Source: Candidatus Obscuribacterales bacterium
Lineage (GTDB): Bacteria > Cyanobacteriota > Vampirovibrionia > Obscuribacterales > Obscuribacteraceae
Length of the DNA: 64,000 nt
Direction of reading: 5' to 3'
Assembly (NCBI GenBank): GCA_019745415.1
Contig: JAIETF010000057.1
Coordinates: 23,596-87,595, forward strand
In this document: in pieces, positions 25,670 through 34,994 of the stretch
Layout: each line of letters opens with the position of its first letter
Numbering within the stretch: the stretch's first letter is position 1
Program-made: the position numbers and the translations under genes
The notes under the pieces: generated by a model
The model's database searches: none
The model's input: only the letters and a program-made list of their open reading frames with translations
Told to the model about the DNA's origin: nothing

Positions 25670-27328
25670 ATGGCCAACTGGCAGGAGACCTTTTCCGAAC
25701 TGAAGAGCCAATATGTGCAGCGTTCTACTGACCGGCTGGCTCAGATTATCGAATTGGTAACCAAGCTAATATCCAATCCAATGAATAAAGATCTGGCTCA
25801 GCAGCTCAGTCGCCATTTTCATTGGTTGGCTGGATCCGGCAGTATGTACGGCTTCCAGAAAGTTTCGGCCATGGGGCTGGAAGGTGAAGCTCTCTGTGAC
25901 CAGATTGTGGCCCAGAGCGGTCCTGCCTCGCCAATTGATCTTGAAAAGCTTAAAACTCTACTGCAAGAGCTTTCTACTCAGTTTACAGGCTCTGAAGATT
26001 CCGGTGATACCACCCTTGTTCTCGGCAAGGGAAGAGCGGCTCCGGCTGTAGGTCGGCAGGAAGTCCTCATCGTTGATGAAGATTCGAAAGAAGTTGATTT
26101 TCTTAAGAGGCAGGTGGATGAAGCCGGTCTCGCCTTCCGTTGTGCTCGCTCTTTCGCCACTGCTTTGGCCGAAATTGAAAAGCGTATGCCTGACGGCATG
26201 ATTCTTGAAATTCCTTTGCCTGACGGCGATGCCTATGAGCTTGTCGAAAAGATAAGAGCCATGCCGGGCGGCGATGAAATGGCTATTTTGATTGTTTCTA
26301 AACAAACCGGTTTTTTGGACAAGGTCAGATCGATACACTGTGGTGCTGATGCCCATTTTGAAAAGCCGATTGATATAAAAGCCATGTTTCGCCGGCTCAA
26401 ATATTTGCTTGATAAACGCTATCAAGAAACACCGCGCATTCTTTCAGTGGAAGATGATCCCGACCAGGCTGCTTTCATTCGAGCCTTCTTGGAATCGGCT
26501 GGCTATCAGGTTCGCACCTGTACTGATCCTAAAAACTTCGAGTCATATATGTCGGCTTTTCAGCCCGATTTAGTCTTACTCGATGTTATGTTGCCCGGCA
26601 TGACAGGCTATGAGTTAGCTCGTTATATTAGGCAAGACGAAAGGCATGCCACTTTACCTGTGCTTTTCTTGACCACCCAAGGTCAGATAGATGCTCGCAT
26701 TGAGAGTGCTCGCGCCGGTGGGGATGATCACTTGGTTAAGCCGGTGCCGCCGGCTCTTTTGCTTAGTTCAGTAAGTTCAAGATTAGAGCGTGCCCGCTTT
26801 TTGAAGACCTTGCTTAGACGCGATGGTTTGACTTCTTTGCTCAACCATACATCTTTCATGGAACAAGCTCAAACTGTGGTGGCTCAGCGCCGACGTCATA
26901 CCGGCTTCACCGCCATGATCTTGCTAGATATAGATTATTTCAGATCGATAAACGAAAGACATGGTTATCCGGGCGGCGACAAAGTCTTGGTTGCACTTTC
27001 GCTCTTATTGCGCAAACGTCTGCGGCAGTCTGACATCATCGGTCGCTATGCCGGCGACGAGTTCGGTATCATCGCCGAGGGGCTCGATGAGACTGAAGCC
27101 CTGGCCTTGTCCGGTCGCTTGCTTTCCGACTTCGCTGCCATTCAGCATTCCACCCTTTCTCATTCAGGCTTTTTCGCCACGTGCTCGGCTGGAATTTCGA
27201 TACTCGATGCTAAGAATATGACGGTTGAAACTTGGGTGCAGTCTGCCAGCAAAGCTTTGCAACAGGCCAAGAGTGCAGGACGAAATTGTGCTATTGCTTA
27301 TCATCCTGAAGCTATCAGTCGGCAATAG
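25670..27328 (+). CDS. HPt - receiver - receiver - diguanylate cyclase protein
   Basis: 552 residues, cytoplasmic, likely to make cyclic di-GMP under phosphorelay control. Residues about 1-110 form an HPt-like helical domain with the probable phospho-histidine His51 (HFHWLAGSGSMYGF). Residues about 125-245 are a receiver in which the acceptor Asp is replaced by Glu180 (MILEIPLPDG), although the acidic pair, Ser and Lys are kept. Residues about 260-378 are a normal receiver (LVLLDVMLPGMTG). Residues about 385-545 are a GGDEF domain whose active site reads RYAGDEFG, with an inhibitory RxxD site (RQSD) five residues upstream. It follows the second receiver by 6 bases. Confidence 0.93.
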   Translation: MANWQETFSELKSQYVQRSTDRLAQIIELVTKLISNPMNKDLAQQLSRHFHWLAGSGSMYGFQKVSAMGLEGEALCDQIVAQSGPASPIDLEKLKTLLQELSTQFTGSEDSGDTTLVLGKGRAAPAVGRQEVLIVDEDSKEVDFLKRQVDEAGLAFRCARSFATALAEIEKRMPDGMILEIPLPDGDAYELVEKIRAMPGGDEMAILIVSKQTGFLDKVRSIHCGADAHFEKPIDIKAMFRRLKYLLDKRYQETPRILSVEDDPDQAAFIRAFLESAGYQVRTCTDPKNFESYMSAFQPDLVLLDVMLPGMTGYELARYIRQDERHATLPVLFLTTQGQIDARIESARAGGDDHLVKPVPPALLLSSVSSRLERARFLKTLLRRDGLTSLLNHTSFMEQAQTVVAQRRRHTGFTAMILLDIDYFRSINERHGYPGGDKVLVALSLLLRKRLRQSDIIGRYAGDEFGIIAEGLDETEALALSGRLLSDFAAIQHSTLSHSGFFATCSAGISILDAKNMTVETWVQSASKALQQAKSAGRNCAIAYHPEAISRQ

Positions 27329-27355
27329 AGCAAGATAATACGAAAGGATCTCAAG

Positions 27356-28360
27356 GTGCCCCCTGGCAATTCTACTGTGATAGCGGTTTTAGGTGCCGGA
27401 TCGTGGGGGCTGACCCTGGCTAGTCTTTGGGGGCGCAAGCCTGATTGTTTGGTGCGAGTCTATTGCCGCAACCAAGATAGAGCCAAAAGTTTGGCCTCTA
27501 GTCGTCAGATCGATCGCCCCAGGCAAGAGTCTTTGCCTGAAAATGTGGAGGTCTCAAGCGATCTAGAAGCATGCCTGGCCGGAGCTGATGTCAATGTCTT
27601 GGTTTGTTCTTCGCAGGGAATGCGGGCTTTGACCGAAGCAATGGCTGAGACTGGTCTGGCTTTGCCCGTTTTGGTCAGCGCCGTCAAAGGGCTGGAATTG
27701 AAAAGTCATCTTCGCATGAGCGAGATCATTCAGGCTGCCTTTCCGACGGCGGCCGTGGCGGCGCTATCCGGTCCTAATCTAGCTATGGAAGTTCTCAACG
27801 GCTTGCCTACCGCTTCGGTGGTGGCTTGTCAGGATATCGCTGTTGCCAAGCAATTACGTGAGGTCTTGAGTGCGCCGCGCTTTAGGGTTTATGCCAATGA
27901 CGACCTGCCCGGGGTGGAGCTTGGCGGTACCCTCAAGAATGTAATTGCTATTGCTGCCGGTGTTTGCGACGGCTTAGGTTTGGGTGTTAATGCCAAAGCT
28001 TCGCTTTTGACAAGAGGTCTGGCTGAAATGACAAGATTGGCCGTCAGGCTTGGCGCCCGCCCCAATACAATGGCTGGACTGGCAGGCATGGGTGATCTTT
28101 TTGCCACTTGCGAGAGCAGTCTTTCGCGCAATTACCGCGTAGGCTATGGTTTAGCCCGGGGCAAGAGTCTTGAAACCATTCTGGCTGAACTGGGTCAGGT
28201 GGCGGAAGGGGTGACCACCACCCAGGCTGTTTGTGAACTTTCGATAAGACTCGCACTGGAGCTGCCCATAGCTGAGCAAGTGGAGTCCACACTTAAGGGT
28301 ATTTCGACGCCTGAAGAAGCGATCATGGCCCTTTTGTCAAGACCGCTCTCTAGTGAGTAA
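27356..28360 (+). CDS. gpsA: Glycerol-3-phosphate dehydrogenase [NAD(P)+]
   Basis: Reduces dihydroxyacetone phosphate to sn-glycerol-3-phosphate for phospholipid synthesis. 334 residues. The Rossmann loop VLGAGSWGLTLAS, the VSAVKGLE block, ALSGPNLAMEV, the catalytic-lysine region GGTLKNVIAIAAGVCDGLGLG and the substrate-binding GLAGMGDLFATC are all present. GTG start at 27356 with AAGGA upstream. Gap of 27 bases from the diguanylate cyclase gene and 21 to the next glycosyltransferase, so it may be part of a long plus-strand transcript. Confidence 0.97.
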   Translation: MPPGNSTVIAVLGAGSWGLTLASLWGRKPDCLVRVYCRNQDRAKSLASSRQIDRPRQESLPENVEVSSDLEACLAGADVNVLVCSSQGMRALTEAMAETGLALPVLVSAVKGLELKSHLRMSEIIQAAFPTAAVAALSGPNLAMEVLNGLPTASVVACQDIAVAKQLREVLSAPRFRVYANDDLPGVELGGTLKNVIAIAAGVCDGLGLGVNAKASLLTRGLAEMTRLAVRLGARPNTMAGLAGMGDLFATCESSLSRNYRVGYGLARGKSLETILAELGQVAEGVTTTQAVCELSIRLALELPIAEQVESTLKGISTPEEAIMALLSRPLSSE

Positions 28361-28381
28361 TGCAATAACAAGGGGAACAAA

Positions 28382-29629
28382 GTGCCGAATCGAGTTTTGA
28401 TGCTTTCCTGGGAATATCCGCCGCGCATTATCGGTGGTCTGGCTCGAGTTGTCTGGGCCCTTTCGCGTGAATTGGTACTTGCCGGTGTGGAAGTGCATGT
28501 GGTCACCGCCGATCATCCAGGACAAGCTGAGCATGAAGTGGTTGACGGTGTGCACATACACCGGGTCAAGACCCAAACCGATACCACTCCTGATTTTCTT
28601 TCTTGGGTGAACCGTTTCAATTTCGGGCTTTTGCAGTATGCCATCAAGCTGCATCAACAAGCGCCTTTCGACATCATACATGCCCATGACTGGATGGTAA
28701 CCGATGCTGCTTGGGTGCTCAAGAGCGGCTTTGGCATTCCACTTGTCGCCACCATGCATGCCACCGAAGCCGGCCGTATGCACGGTGTTCATAGCGATTT
28801 GCAGCGTTATATTCACCAGATGGAGTGGCGTCTCACTTTCGAAGCCTGGGAAGTGATAGTCAATTCTCATGCCATGAACGGAGAGTTGCAGTCGCTTTTC
28901 GGCTTGCCGCCTAATAAAATTGCCGTGGTGCCGAACGGCACCGATCCTAGTGTTTTCGATTTTGAATGCGATGTGCGTCCAATCAGAGGACGTTTTGTTT
29001 CAGAGCATCAGCAAATTGTGCTCTATGTCGGACGTATGGTGCGTGAGAAGGGCGTACATGTATTGCTCGAATCTGTACCCCGCGTGATTTCAGAGCGTCC
29101 TGGTACGCAGTTTCTCTTTGTCGGCACTGGCTACTACTTAGATGATCTGAAGCGCCAGGCAGAAGCTCTTGGTGTTTCGCACCATACCCATTTTCTTGGC
29201 TATGTCGGAGACGAAGAGTTGAAACATCTCTACAAGGCGGCTGACGCTGTCTGTATACCGAGTCTCTATGAGCCTTTCGGCATAGTCGCTCTGGAAGGGA
29301 TGGCCGCCCAAGTGCCGGTGGTGACTTCAGATGTGGGTGGTTTGAAAGATTTCGTGGAACATATGGAGACTGGTGTCACCACTTATGCAGGCGATGCCGG
29401 TTCGCTCGCCTGGGGGCTTTTGCAAGTTTTGCGCAACCCCGAATTGGCCGACAAACTGCGCGAAACAGCCTATGACAAAGTGCAGCACATCTACAACTGG
29501 AAAGTGATTGCGCGGCGCACTCGCGAGGTCTACCAGAAAGTTTTGAACGAGTCGGAGATGGTCAAGGCCGAGCGTTCAGTCATGGTTTCTGAGAAAGAAA
29601 AAACTGCTAGCAGTGGCAAGGGGAGGTAG
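28382..29629 (+). CDS. Glycosyltransferase family 4 (glycogen-synthase-like)
   Basis: GT-B enzyme that transfers a sugar from a nucleotide donor; 415 residues. The N-terminal SWEYPPRIIGGLARVVWAL resembles the glycogen/starch synthase loop, and FDIIHAHDWM and VPNGTDPSVF are shared with GT4. The donor domain has YVGRMVREKGVHVLLE and the E-x7-E motif in YEPFGIVALEG. GTG start at 28382. It ends four bases before the nucleotidyltransferase fusion, so the two very probably act together in making a storage or surface polysaccharide. The exact product is unknown. Confidence 0.9.
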   Translation: MPNRVLMLSWEYPPRIIGGLARVVWALSRELVLAGVEVHVVTADHPGQAEHEVVDGVHIHRVKTQTDTTPDFLSWVNRFNFGLLQYAIKLHQQAPFDIIHAHDWMVTDAAWVLKSGFGIPLVATMHATEAGRMHGVHSDLQRYIHQMEWRLTFEAWEVIVNSHAMNGELQSLFGLPPNKIAVVPNGTDPSVFDFECDVRPIRGRFVSEHQQIVLYVGRMVREKGVHVLLESVPRVISERPGTQFLFVGTGYYLDDLKRQAEALGVSHHTHFLGYVGDEELKHLYKAADAVCIPSLYEPFGIVALEGMAAQVPVVTSDVGGLKDFVEHMETGVTTYAGDAGSLAWGLLQVLRNPELADKLRETAYDKVQHIYNWKVIARRTREVYQKVLNESEMVKAERSVMVSEKEKTASSGKGR

Positions 29630-29633
29630 TTAG

Positions 29634-32201
29634 ATGAAAGCTGTTATCATGGCCGGCGGCTCCGGCACGAGATTGCGCCCGCTCACTTGCAATCTGCCCA
29701 AGCCCATGGTGCCTGTGGCTGGTAAGCCTATGTCTGAGCACATAGTCAATTTGCTGAAAAGGCATGGCTTTGATGACATTGTTTTCACTCTGCATTATTT
29801 GCCCGATGCCATTCGTGATTATTTCGGCGACGGTTCCGATTTCGGCTGCAAAATAAGTTATTCGGTGGAAGAAGGTAAACCTCTTGGTACAGCCGGCTGT
29901 GTCAAGGCTATTCAAGACCACCTCGATAGCACTTTCATCGTTATCTCAGGCGACAGTCTTACCGACATGGACTTAGGCAAGGCGCTTGAATTTCACAAAG
30001 AGAAGAAGTCGAAAGCCACTTTGGTGCTGAAAAGAGTAGAGAATCCCCTAGAGTATGGCGTCGTCATCACCGATAACGAAGGTCGTATTCAGCGTTTTGT
30101 GGAAAAACCAGGCGCTTCTGAAATATTTTCAGATACAGTCAATACCGGCACCTACATACTTGAGCCCGAAGTGATGCTCTATGTAGTCATGGGACGTGAA
30201 CAAGATTTCTCCAACGATCTATTCCCTCTTTTGCTTTTGCGCAACGAGCCTATGTATGGTTATGTGGCCGACGGCTACTGGTGTGATATCGGTAACCTGG
30301 CGGTTTATCGGCAGGCCCACCGCGATGTGCTTGATGGTTTGGTCAATATCAATCTCGACCTGCCTCAGATCGAGCCTGGTGTCTTTGTCGGACATGGTTC
30401 TCAAATTGATGCTTCGGTGCAGTTGGAAGGCCCGGTTATGATTGGCAAGAACTGTCGCATCGGCAGAGAAACCGTCATATCTAAGCATAGTGTCATAGGC
30501 GACAATGTCGTCATTCAAGAGAAAGCTTCGCTCAAGCAGCCGGTGATCTGGTCTAACGCTTATGTGGGCAGCAATGCCCAATTGAGAGCATGCGTCGTTT
30601 GTAATAATTCCACTATTCACAATTCGGCCGAGTTGTTGGAAGGTGCCATCATCGGCAATAACTCAGTAGTCGGCCAAGAGGCTACAGTCAATCCTGATGT
30701 GCGCATTTGGCCTGACAAAAACATAGACAGTGGCGCCAAAGTGCTCGAGTCTGTTATTTGGGGCACGCGCGCGCCGCGCACCTTATTTGGTGCCCATGGT
30801 GTGCGAGGTCTGGCCAACGTCGACATTACCCCCGAATTTGCCGTCAATCTGGCGGCCGCTTACGGAGCCACTCTCAAAGGTGGGCCGGTATTGGTCAGCC
30901 GCGATTACTGGAAAGTTTCTCAGATGATCAGTCGCGCCATCGTCTCCGGTCTAGCTTCGGTCGGCATCGAAGTGCAGAACCTGGAATCGATGCCTCTGCC
31001 TATTTCTCGCTATTATGTCAAAACCCAGCGTGCAGCCGGTTTGATTCATGTGCGTGTTTCGCAACGTGAAATAGACAAGATCACAATTGAGTTTTTCGAC
31101 AGCCAGGGTGTAGCAATAACCAAGTCGATGGAACGCAAAATCGAAACTACTTTCTTCAAAGAAGATTTCCCTCGTTGCGCCCCTTCCGATGTAGGCAGTA
31201 TCTCATTCCCAAGCCGTGTGCGTGAATATTATGTCGACGAGTTTCTCAACCACGTCAAAGGTCAAGTCTTTGAAGAAGACAAGGTTCCTTTCTGTATCGT
31301 GCCCGGCTCGAATTACACCAGAAAGACCAAGCTTGGTGCTCTTTCCACCCATGCCCCCAAAGTAGTAATCGACTATGCCATGGCCGAAACCGGTGTGCTT
31401 TTGCCCGACTTGCTCGGTCAACTGGGCATCGAGACTGTCGTGCTCAACTCTTCAATTCGCAATTCGCCGCCCCGCCAAGAGGAACGCATCTCGATGCGAA
31501 AGCAGTTGGCTGATGTGGTCAAGGCTTTGGGCGCAGACTTGGGTGTGCAAATTGGTCGAAACGGTGAACAGATGACCCTGGTCGATGAAGCCGGTCAGAT
31601 TATCAGGGGTGAGCTTCTGTTAGCTACTGTAGCCGACATTATATTGCGCGATAAGCCCGGTCGTTCAATAGTCGTGCCGGTTAACGCCAGCTCGGTGATT
31701 GAGCGCATCGCCAGCCGCTATGGCTGTAGTGTTGTGCGCTGCAAGGCTTCTGAGACCGAAATCGGCAGCACCACGGCTAAGCTGGAAGAAGCTGTTTTGG
31801 GCGGTAGCGCCAACGGCTGCTTCATCTTCCCTGAATTCCAGAACGGCTATGACGCCATGTTCGCCGTGGGACAAGTGCTTGAGCATTTGACCTATCAGGG
31901 ACGCACTTTGCAGCAAGCCGTAGCTGAACTGCCACCGCTTTATTATCAGGTGGATTCGGTGCATTGTCCGTGGGAAAGAAAAGGTCGGGTGATGAGGCTT
32001 TTGGTGGAGAAGCACCAAGATAGACCAATGGAGCTTCTGGACGGCGTCAAGATTCAGACCCGCCCGGATCACTGGATCTTGGTCTTGCCTGATGCCGTTG
32101 AGCCGCTGGTCCACGTCTATGCCGACGGTTCCAATTTGCAGAATACTTCGGCCGATCTAAACGAATATACTCAGCTTGTCAGGTATTTGCAGAAAGCCTG
32201 A
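29634..32201 (+). CDS. Sugar-nucleotide pyrophosphorylase fused to a degenerate phosphomutase domain
   Basis: 855 residues. Residues 1-235 form a nucleotidyltransferase domain (MAGGSGTRLRPLT, PKPMVPVAGKPM, SGDSLTDMDL) of the mannose-1-phosphate guanylyl / glucose-1-phosphate type. Residues about 250-375 are left-handed beta-helix hexapeptide repeats. From about 385 a phosphohexomutase-like region follows. Its first loop reads FGAHGVRGL, the serine loop keeps Ser476 but reads VRVSQREID in place of TASHNP, and the metal loop DGDADR is replaced by GRNGEQM (641-647). The mutase part is therefore probably inactive and may bind ligand or serve assembly. GGGGAGG precedes the ATG. Coupled to the GT4 gene. 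Confidence 0.9.
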   Translation: MKAVIMAGGSGTRLRPLTCNLPKPMVPVAGKPMSEHIVNLLKRHGFDDIVFTLHYLPDAIRDYFGDGSDFGCKISYSVEEGKPLGTAGCVKAIQDHLDSTFIVISGDSLTDMDLGKALEFHKEKKSKATLVLKRVENPLEYGVVITDNEGRIQRFVEKPGASEIFSDTVNTGTYILEPEVMLYVVMGREQDFSNDLFPLLLLRNEPMYGYVADGYWCDIGNLAVYRQAHRDVLDGLVNINLDLPQIEPGVFVGHGSQIDASVQLEGPVMIGKNCRIGRETVISKHSVIGDNVVIQEKASLKQPVIWSNAYVGSNAQLRACVVCNNSTIHNSAELLEGAIIGNNSVVGQEATVNPDVRIWPDKNIDSGAKVLESVIWGTRAPRTLFGAHGVRGLANVDITPEFAVNLAAAYGATLKGGPVLVSRDYWKVSQMISRAIVSGLASVGIEVQNLESMPLPISRYYVKTQRAAGLIHVRVSQREIDKITIEFFDSQGVAITKSMERKIETTFFKEDFPRCAPSDVGSISFPSRVREYYVDEFLNHVKGQVFEEDKVPFCIVPGSNYTRKTKLGALSTHAPKVVIDYAMAETGVLLPDLLGQLGIETVVLNSSIRNSPPRQEERISMRKQLADVVKALGADLGVQIGRNGEQMTLVDEAGQIIRGELLLATVADIILRDKPGRSIVVPVNASSVIERIASRYGCSVVRCKASETEIGSTTAKLEEAVLGGSANGCFIFPEFQNGYDAMFAVGQVLEHLTYQGRTLQQAVAELPPLYYQVDSVHCPWERKGRVMRLLVEKHQDRPMELLDGVKIQTRPDHWILVLPDAVEPLVHVYADGSNLQNTSADLNEYTQLVRYLQKA

Positions 32202-32287
32202 TCTTTCAATATAGTCGTTTTAGAGTGCATCTAAATGGGCATAGCCTTAAAGCAGGCTGGCGCTAGCGGAACGGGAGTATTGGAAGA

Positions 32288-33094
32288 ATGTTCGGAAGGA
32301 ACGACGGACGCAACCCTCCACAACAGGGTAAGTCTACCGGAAAAGAAGTGCGCAAGTTCCTGGACGGTAATCCGGGTAAGCCCGCCCAGGCTCCTTTGCC
32401 CAACCGGGCAGTGGACCGCTCGATGTATTCGAACGGCTTGGCAGCCGGGCAGAATCCTGACTGGTCGGTGGCTGTATCTGAACAGATTCTTGTTTATCAC
32501 GAGTCTGAGCCGGTCGAACCGGGCACCGACTGGATGAGTCAGCTCAAGCAAGACTCTTTGCAATTCCTTGCCGACCAGCGCGGCGTGCATTTGCAAGAGG
32601 TTTATCGCGAATCTATCTATAAGTCGGGCATTGCCATTCTTGTCGATAAGATTTATGGCTTGCTGCAGCGCTATATGTTTGAATTCAACCAGGTTGCCAA
32701 TGGTACCGAGTTGCATGTCTCTGGTTCTATTTCGGGCGACGTGACCGAGGTCACCAAGTACAACCGGTTTAGAGAAGCAGAAGAGACCAAGACCTATTTC
32801 CGCGCTCGTTTCTCAACCCGTCTTTGTTCTCTGGTTGTGCGCGGTTGCGACGATAAAGTGGAATGCTTTTTGGTTCCCACCAGTAAGGTAATGGCATTGA
32901 GCCGCACCGAGAACGATTATCAGCCGATTGCCACTATTCAAGTGAAGATTACCGAGCAGGGTATGATGTGGCGTATGCAGGACGCTAATCCGCCAATTGA
33001 GACGCTTGACCAGCTTTGTATGTGGTTGTTCTCAGCCATGATTCAAGAAACCAAGAATTACGCTCGTTTGGGTGGCGAAGAGGGCGCCGTCTAA
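32288..33094 (+). CDS. Conserved-looking protein of unknown function
   Basis: 268 residues, not recognised. No signal peptide or membrane segment. The first 60 residues are polar and Gly/Pro/Asn-rich, probably flexible. From about residue 85 it appears well folded, with helices (SIYKSGIAILVDKIYGLLQRYMFEFNQVA) and then beta strands (TYFRARFSTRLCSLVVRGCDDKVECFLVP). The ATG has a weak GGAAG-type site. It lies between the polysaccharide genes and the Trp-Gly-rich protein gene on the same strand, so it could belong with either. Confidence 0.6.
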   Translation: MFGRNDGRNPPQQGKSTGKEVRKFLDGNPGKPAQAPLPNRAVDRSMYSNGLAAGQNPDWSVAVSEQILVYHESEPVEPGTDWMSQLKQDSLQFLADQRGVHLQEVYRESIYKSGIAILVDKIYGLLQRYMFEFNQVANGTELHVSGSISGDVTEVTKYNRFREAEETKTYFRARFSTRLCSLVVRGCDDKVECFLVPTSKVMALSRTENDYQPIATIQVKITEQGMMWRMQDANPPIETLDQLCMWLFSAMIQETKNYARLGGEEGAV

Positions 33095-33177
33095 TTATTT
33101 TGTTTAAGCGAAAGAATTTTTCTGCAGCATGATTTAATATTCGAATGCTTTTGTGCTTTGTGTGGAATATATGGCAC

Positions 33178-33190
33178 AGAGCAGTGCTCT
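33178..33190. repeat. Short inverted repeat upstream of the Trp-Gly-rich gene
   Basis: AGAGCA-G-TGCTCT is a perfect 6-base inverted repeat with a one-base centre, 27 bases before the ATG at 33217. Possible operator; may be chance. Confidence 0.25.
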
Positions 33191-33216
33191 CACTTTAGAT
33201 AGAGGTTTTTTCGACT

Positions 33217-34815
33217 ATGGGTGCCATCAATCCCGAAATGCTACGGGACCTACTCTCTGAGTTTACTGAGAAAGAAGAAGTAACCAGAGAAGAGATCAAT
33301 GTAATCACGCAGCAAATCGGCGAGCTTGAAAAACGCATAGATCAAAACAAAACAAGACTTGAGTCATTGGTCAAAGACAGAGAGAGAGTTTTGTCCATGC
33401 GTGACCGCTACTTGAGCGGCAACTGGCCTAAAATAGTAAGAGAGTCGGTCTCGGCTGAACCGGCTTCGCTTAGTGCTGCTACCGAGAAAGCGCAGAGTGA
33501 AAAAGCCCAGCCTGAAAAGGCTGCCAAAGAAAGCGAACCGCAGGTTTCAGCTATAACATCGCCGGTCGAATCCGCACCGCCGATAGTATCGGCGCCTCTT
33601 GCCCCTTCTCTAAGTGCCCCTTCTGTCGTAGAATCAGAGACAGCAGCATCATCATCCCCTGAAGCCCCGGCACCGATCATTTCGCCTGTTTCTGAGAAAA
33701 GCCCAGTTGCTCAGATGGAGAGCGGTCCCGAGATCGATCAGCCAGAGATGGCAAAGAGCGGCACCAGTACAAGTGATAATCCGGTAATCGAGCCGGGCGA
33801 ATCGGTTCTGCCGCAAGAGGCACCTTCTGATCTGCCGTCTGATGATCCTATTTTAAGTTCTTTCAGCGGTAATGCCGTCGCCGCTAATACTAATGCCGTA
33901 GATATTGCTGGTGGCGCCGGTGATACCAGTTCCTTAGCTGCATCAGCCTGGGGGGAGCCTGCCAAACAAGAAGAACCTCAGGTTATTCCTTGGGGCTCGG
34001 CCCAAAGTGCTTCCTCCACCGACCCAATTGGGGCTCCTTTCCAGTCGGCGGGAGCGCCTAGTTCTTCTGTAGCTCCGGCTGTTTCTCCCGCTGCTTCTGC
34101 CGCCGACGCTTGGGGCAGTCCTGCCGCTGCTTGGGGCGAACCGAGCACTCCCGTAAGTGCTTGGGGCGAGCCCGCTTCTTCTCGTCCAGCGCCAGAACCG
34201 GCAAGACCACCAGTTGAAAGCACTGCCGCCTGGGGACAAGGCGTTTGGGGCGAACCCTCTGGCGGATCAAATCAGGCTCCAGCTGCTCCAGCCACTCCGG
34301 CTCCTCAGCCGCAGTCCAATACTATGGGTGCCTGGGGTGAACCGTCCCAGGCACCCGCCGCTGCACCTTCTCCGTGGGCAGCGCCTGCGCCAGCTTCTGA
34401 GGCTGCATCTGCCTGGGGCGTAGCCAGCGCGCCTGCCCCTGACAGCAATGCCGGCCCTGCTCCAACTGCAGCTGCCGGTGGGCCAGACAACACGTGGGGT
34501 CAGCCTAGTGCTCCAGCTGCCTCGGCTTGGGGGGAACCAGCTCCAACTTCATCTGATCCAGCCGGCTCTGCTCAAACTGCATCTGCTTCTGCTGGTTCGC
34601 CTGCCGCTGGTGAAGAGAGTGAGCACCGTTCTTCGCTGGCCAGTGCCGCCGGTGGGGCGCTCATCTCGCCTGTGCGCGGTCGTCGAAAGAAAGAAGGACC
34701 AGCTTTCGACTGGGGGCAGAGCGAGGGCGGAGCTGAACAAGCGCAGGCCTCTGGCGATGAAGACGAAAATGTCAAAAAATTAGGGGATACACTGCGCGGT
34801 CTCTTCAACAAGTAA
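33217..34815 (+). CDS. Coiled-coil protein with a long disordered region of Trp-Gly motifs
   Basis: 532 residues. Residues about 8-65 form a charged coiled coil (EEINVITQQIGELEKRIDQNK). Most of the rest is low-complexity Ala/Ser/Pro/Glu sequence with about twelve Trp-Gly dipeptides between about residues 245 and 515, most in the form AWGEP or a near variant. The C-terminus has a basic patch (RGRRKKEGPAF) and a short amphipathic helix (ENVKKLGDTLRGLFNK). No signal peptide. This looks like a multivalent docking scaffold: Trp-bearing short motifs spaced along a disordered chain. Ribosome site poor (TAGAGG 14 bases before the ATG). Function unknown. Confidence 0.7.
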   Translation: MGAINPEMLRDLLSEFTEKEEVTREEINVITQQIGELEKRIDQNKTRLESLVKDRERVLSMRDRYLSGNWPKIVRESVSAEPASLSAATEKAQSEKAQPEKAAKESEPQVSAITSPVESAPPIVSAPLAPSLSAPSVVESETAASSSPEAPAPIISPVSEKSPVAQMESGPEIDQPEMAKSGTSTSDNPVIEPGESVLPQEAPSDLPSDDPILSSFSGNAVAANTNAVDIAGGAGDTSSLAASAWGEPAKQEEPQVIPWGSAQSASSTDPIGAPFQSAGAPSSSVAPAVSPAASAADAWGSPAAAWGEPSTPVSAWGEPASSRPAPEPARPPVESTAAWGQGVWGEPSGGSNQAPAAPATPAPQPQSNTMGAWGEPSQAPAAAPSPWAAPAPASEAASAWGVASAPAPDSNAGPAPTAAAGGPDNTWGQPSAPAASAWGEPAPTSSDPAGSAQTASASAGSPAAGEESEHRSSLASAAGGALISPVRGRRKKEGPAFDWGQSEGGAEQAQASGDEDENVKKLGDTLRGLFNK

Positions 34816-34818
34816 GCT

Positions 34819-34836
34819 GCCATCAGATAAGATGGC
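34819..34836 (+). other. Small hairpin after the Trp-Gly-rich gene
   Basis: GCCATC-AGATAA-GATGGC lies four bases after the stop codon. There is no T run after it, so it is at best a weak terminator. The 179 bases up to the biotinyl carrier gene hold nothing else that I recognise. Confidence 0.35.
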
Positions 34837-34994
34837 GGTCATATATACATGTACGGGCTTTGTTAAGATATGCTTCGTGCAACTTTGTTGCGCCGGCTTT
34901 GGCTTGTCGATAGCAGAGGCAGCTAGCTCTTAGCGTCTGCGAACCAAACCAAATTGCTTTTCTTTCTTCTCATTCAGATGACGTGGAGACTTGT

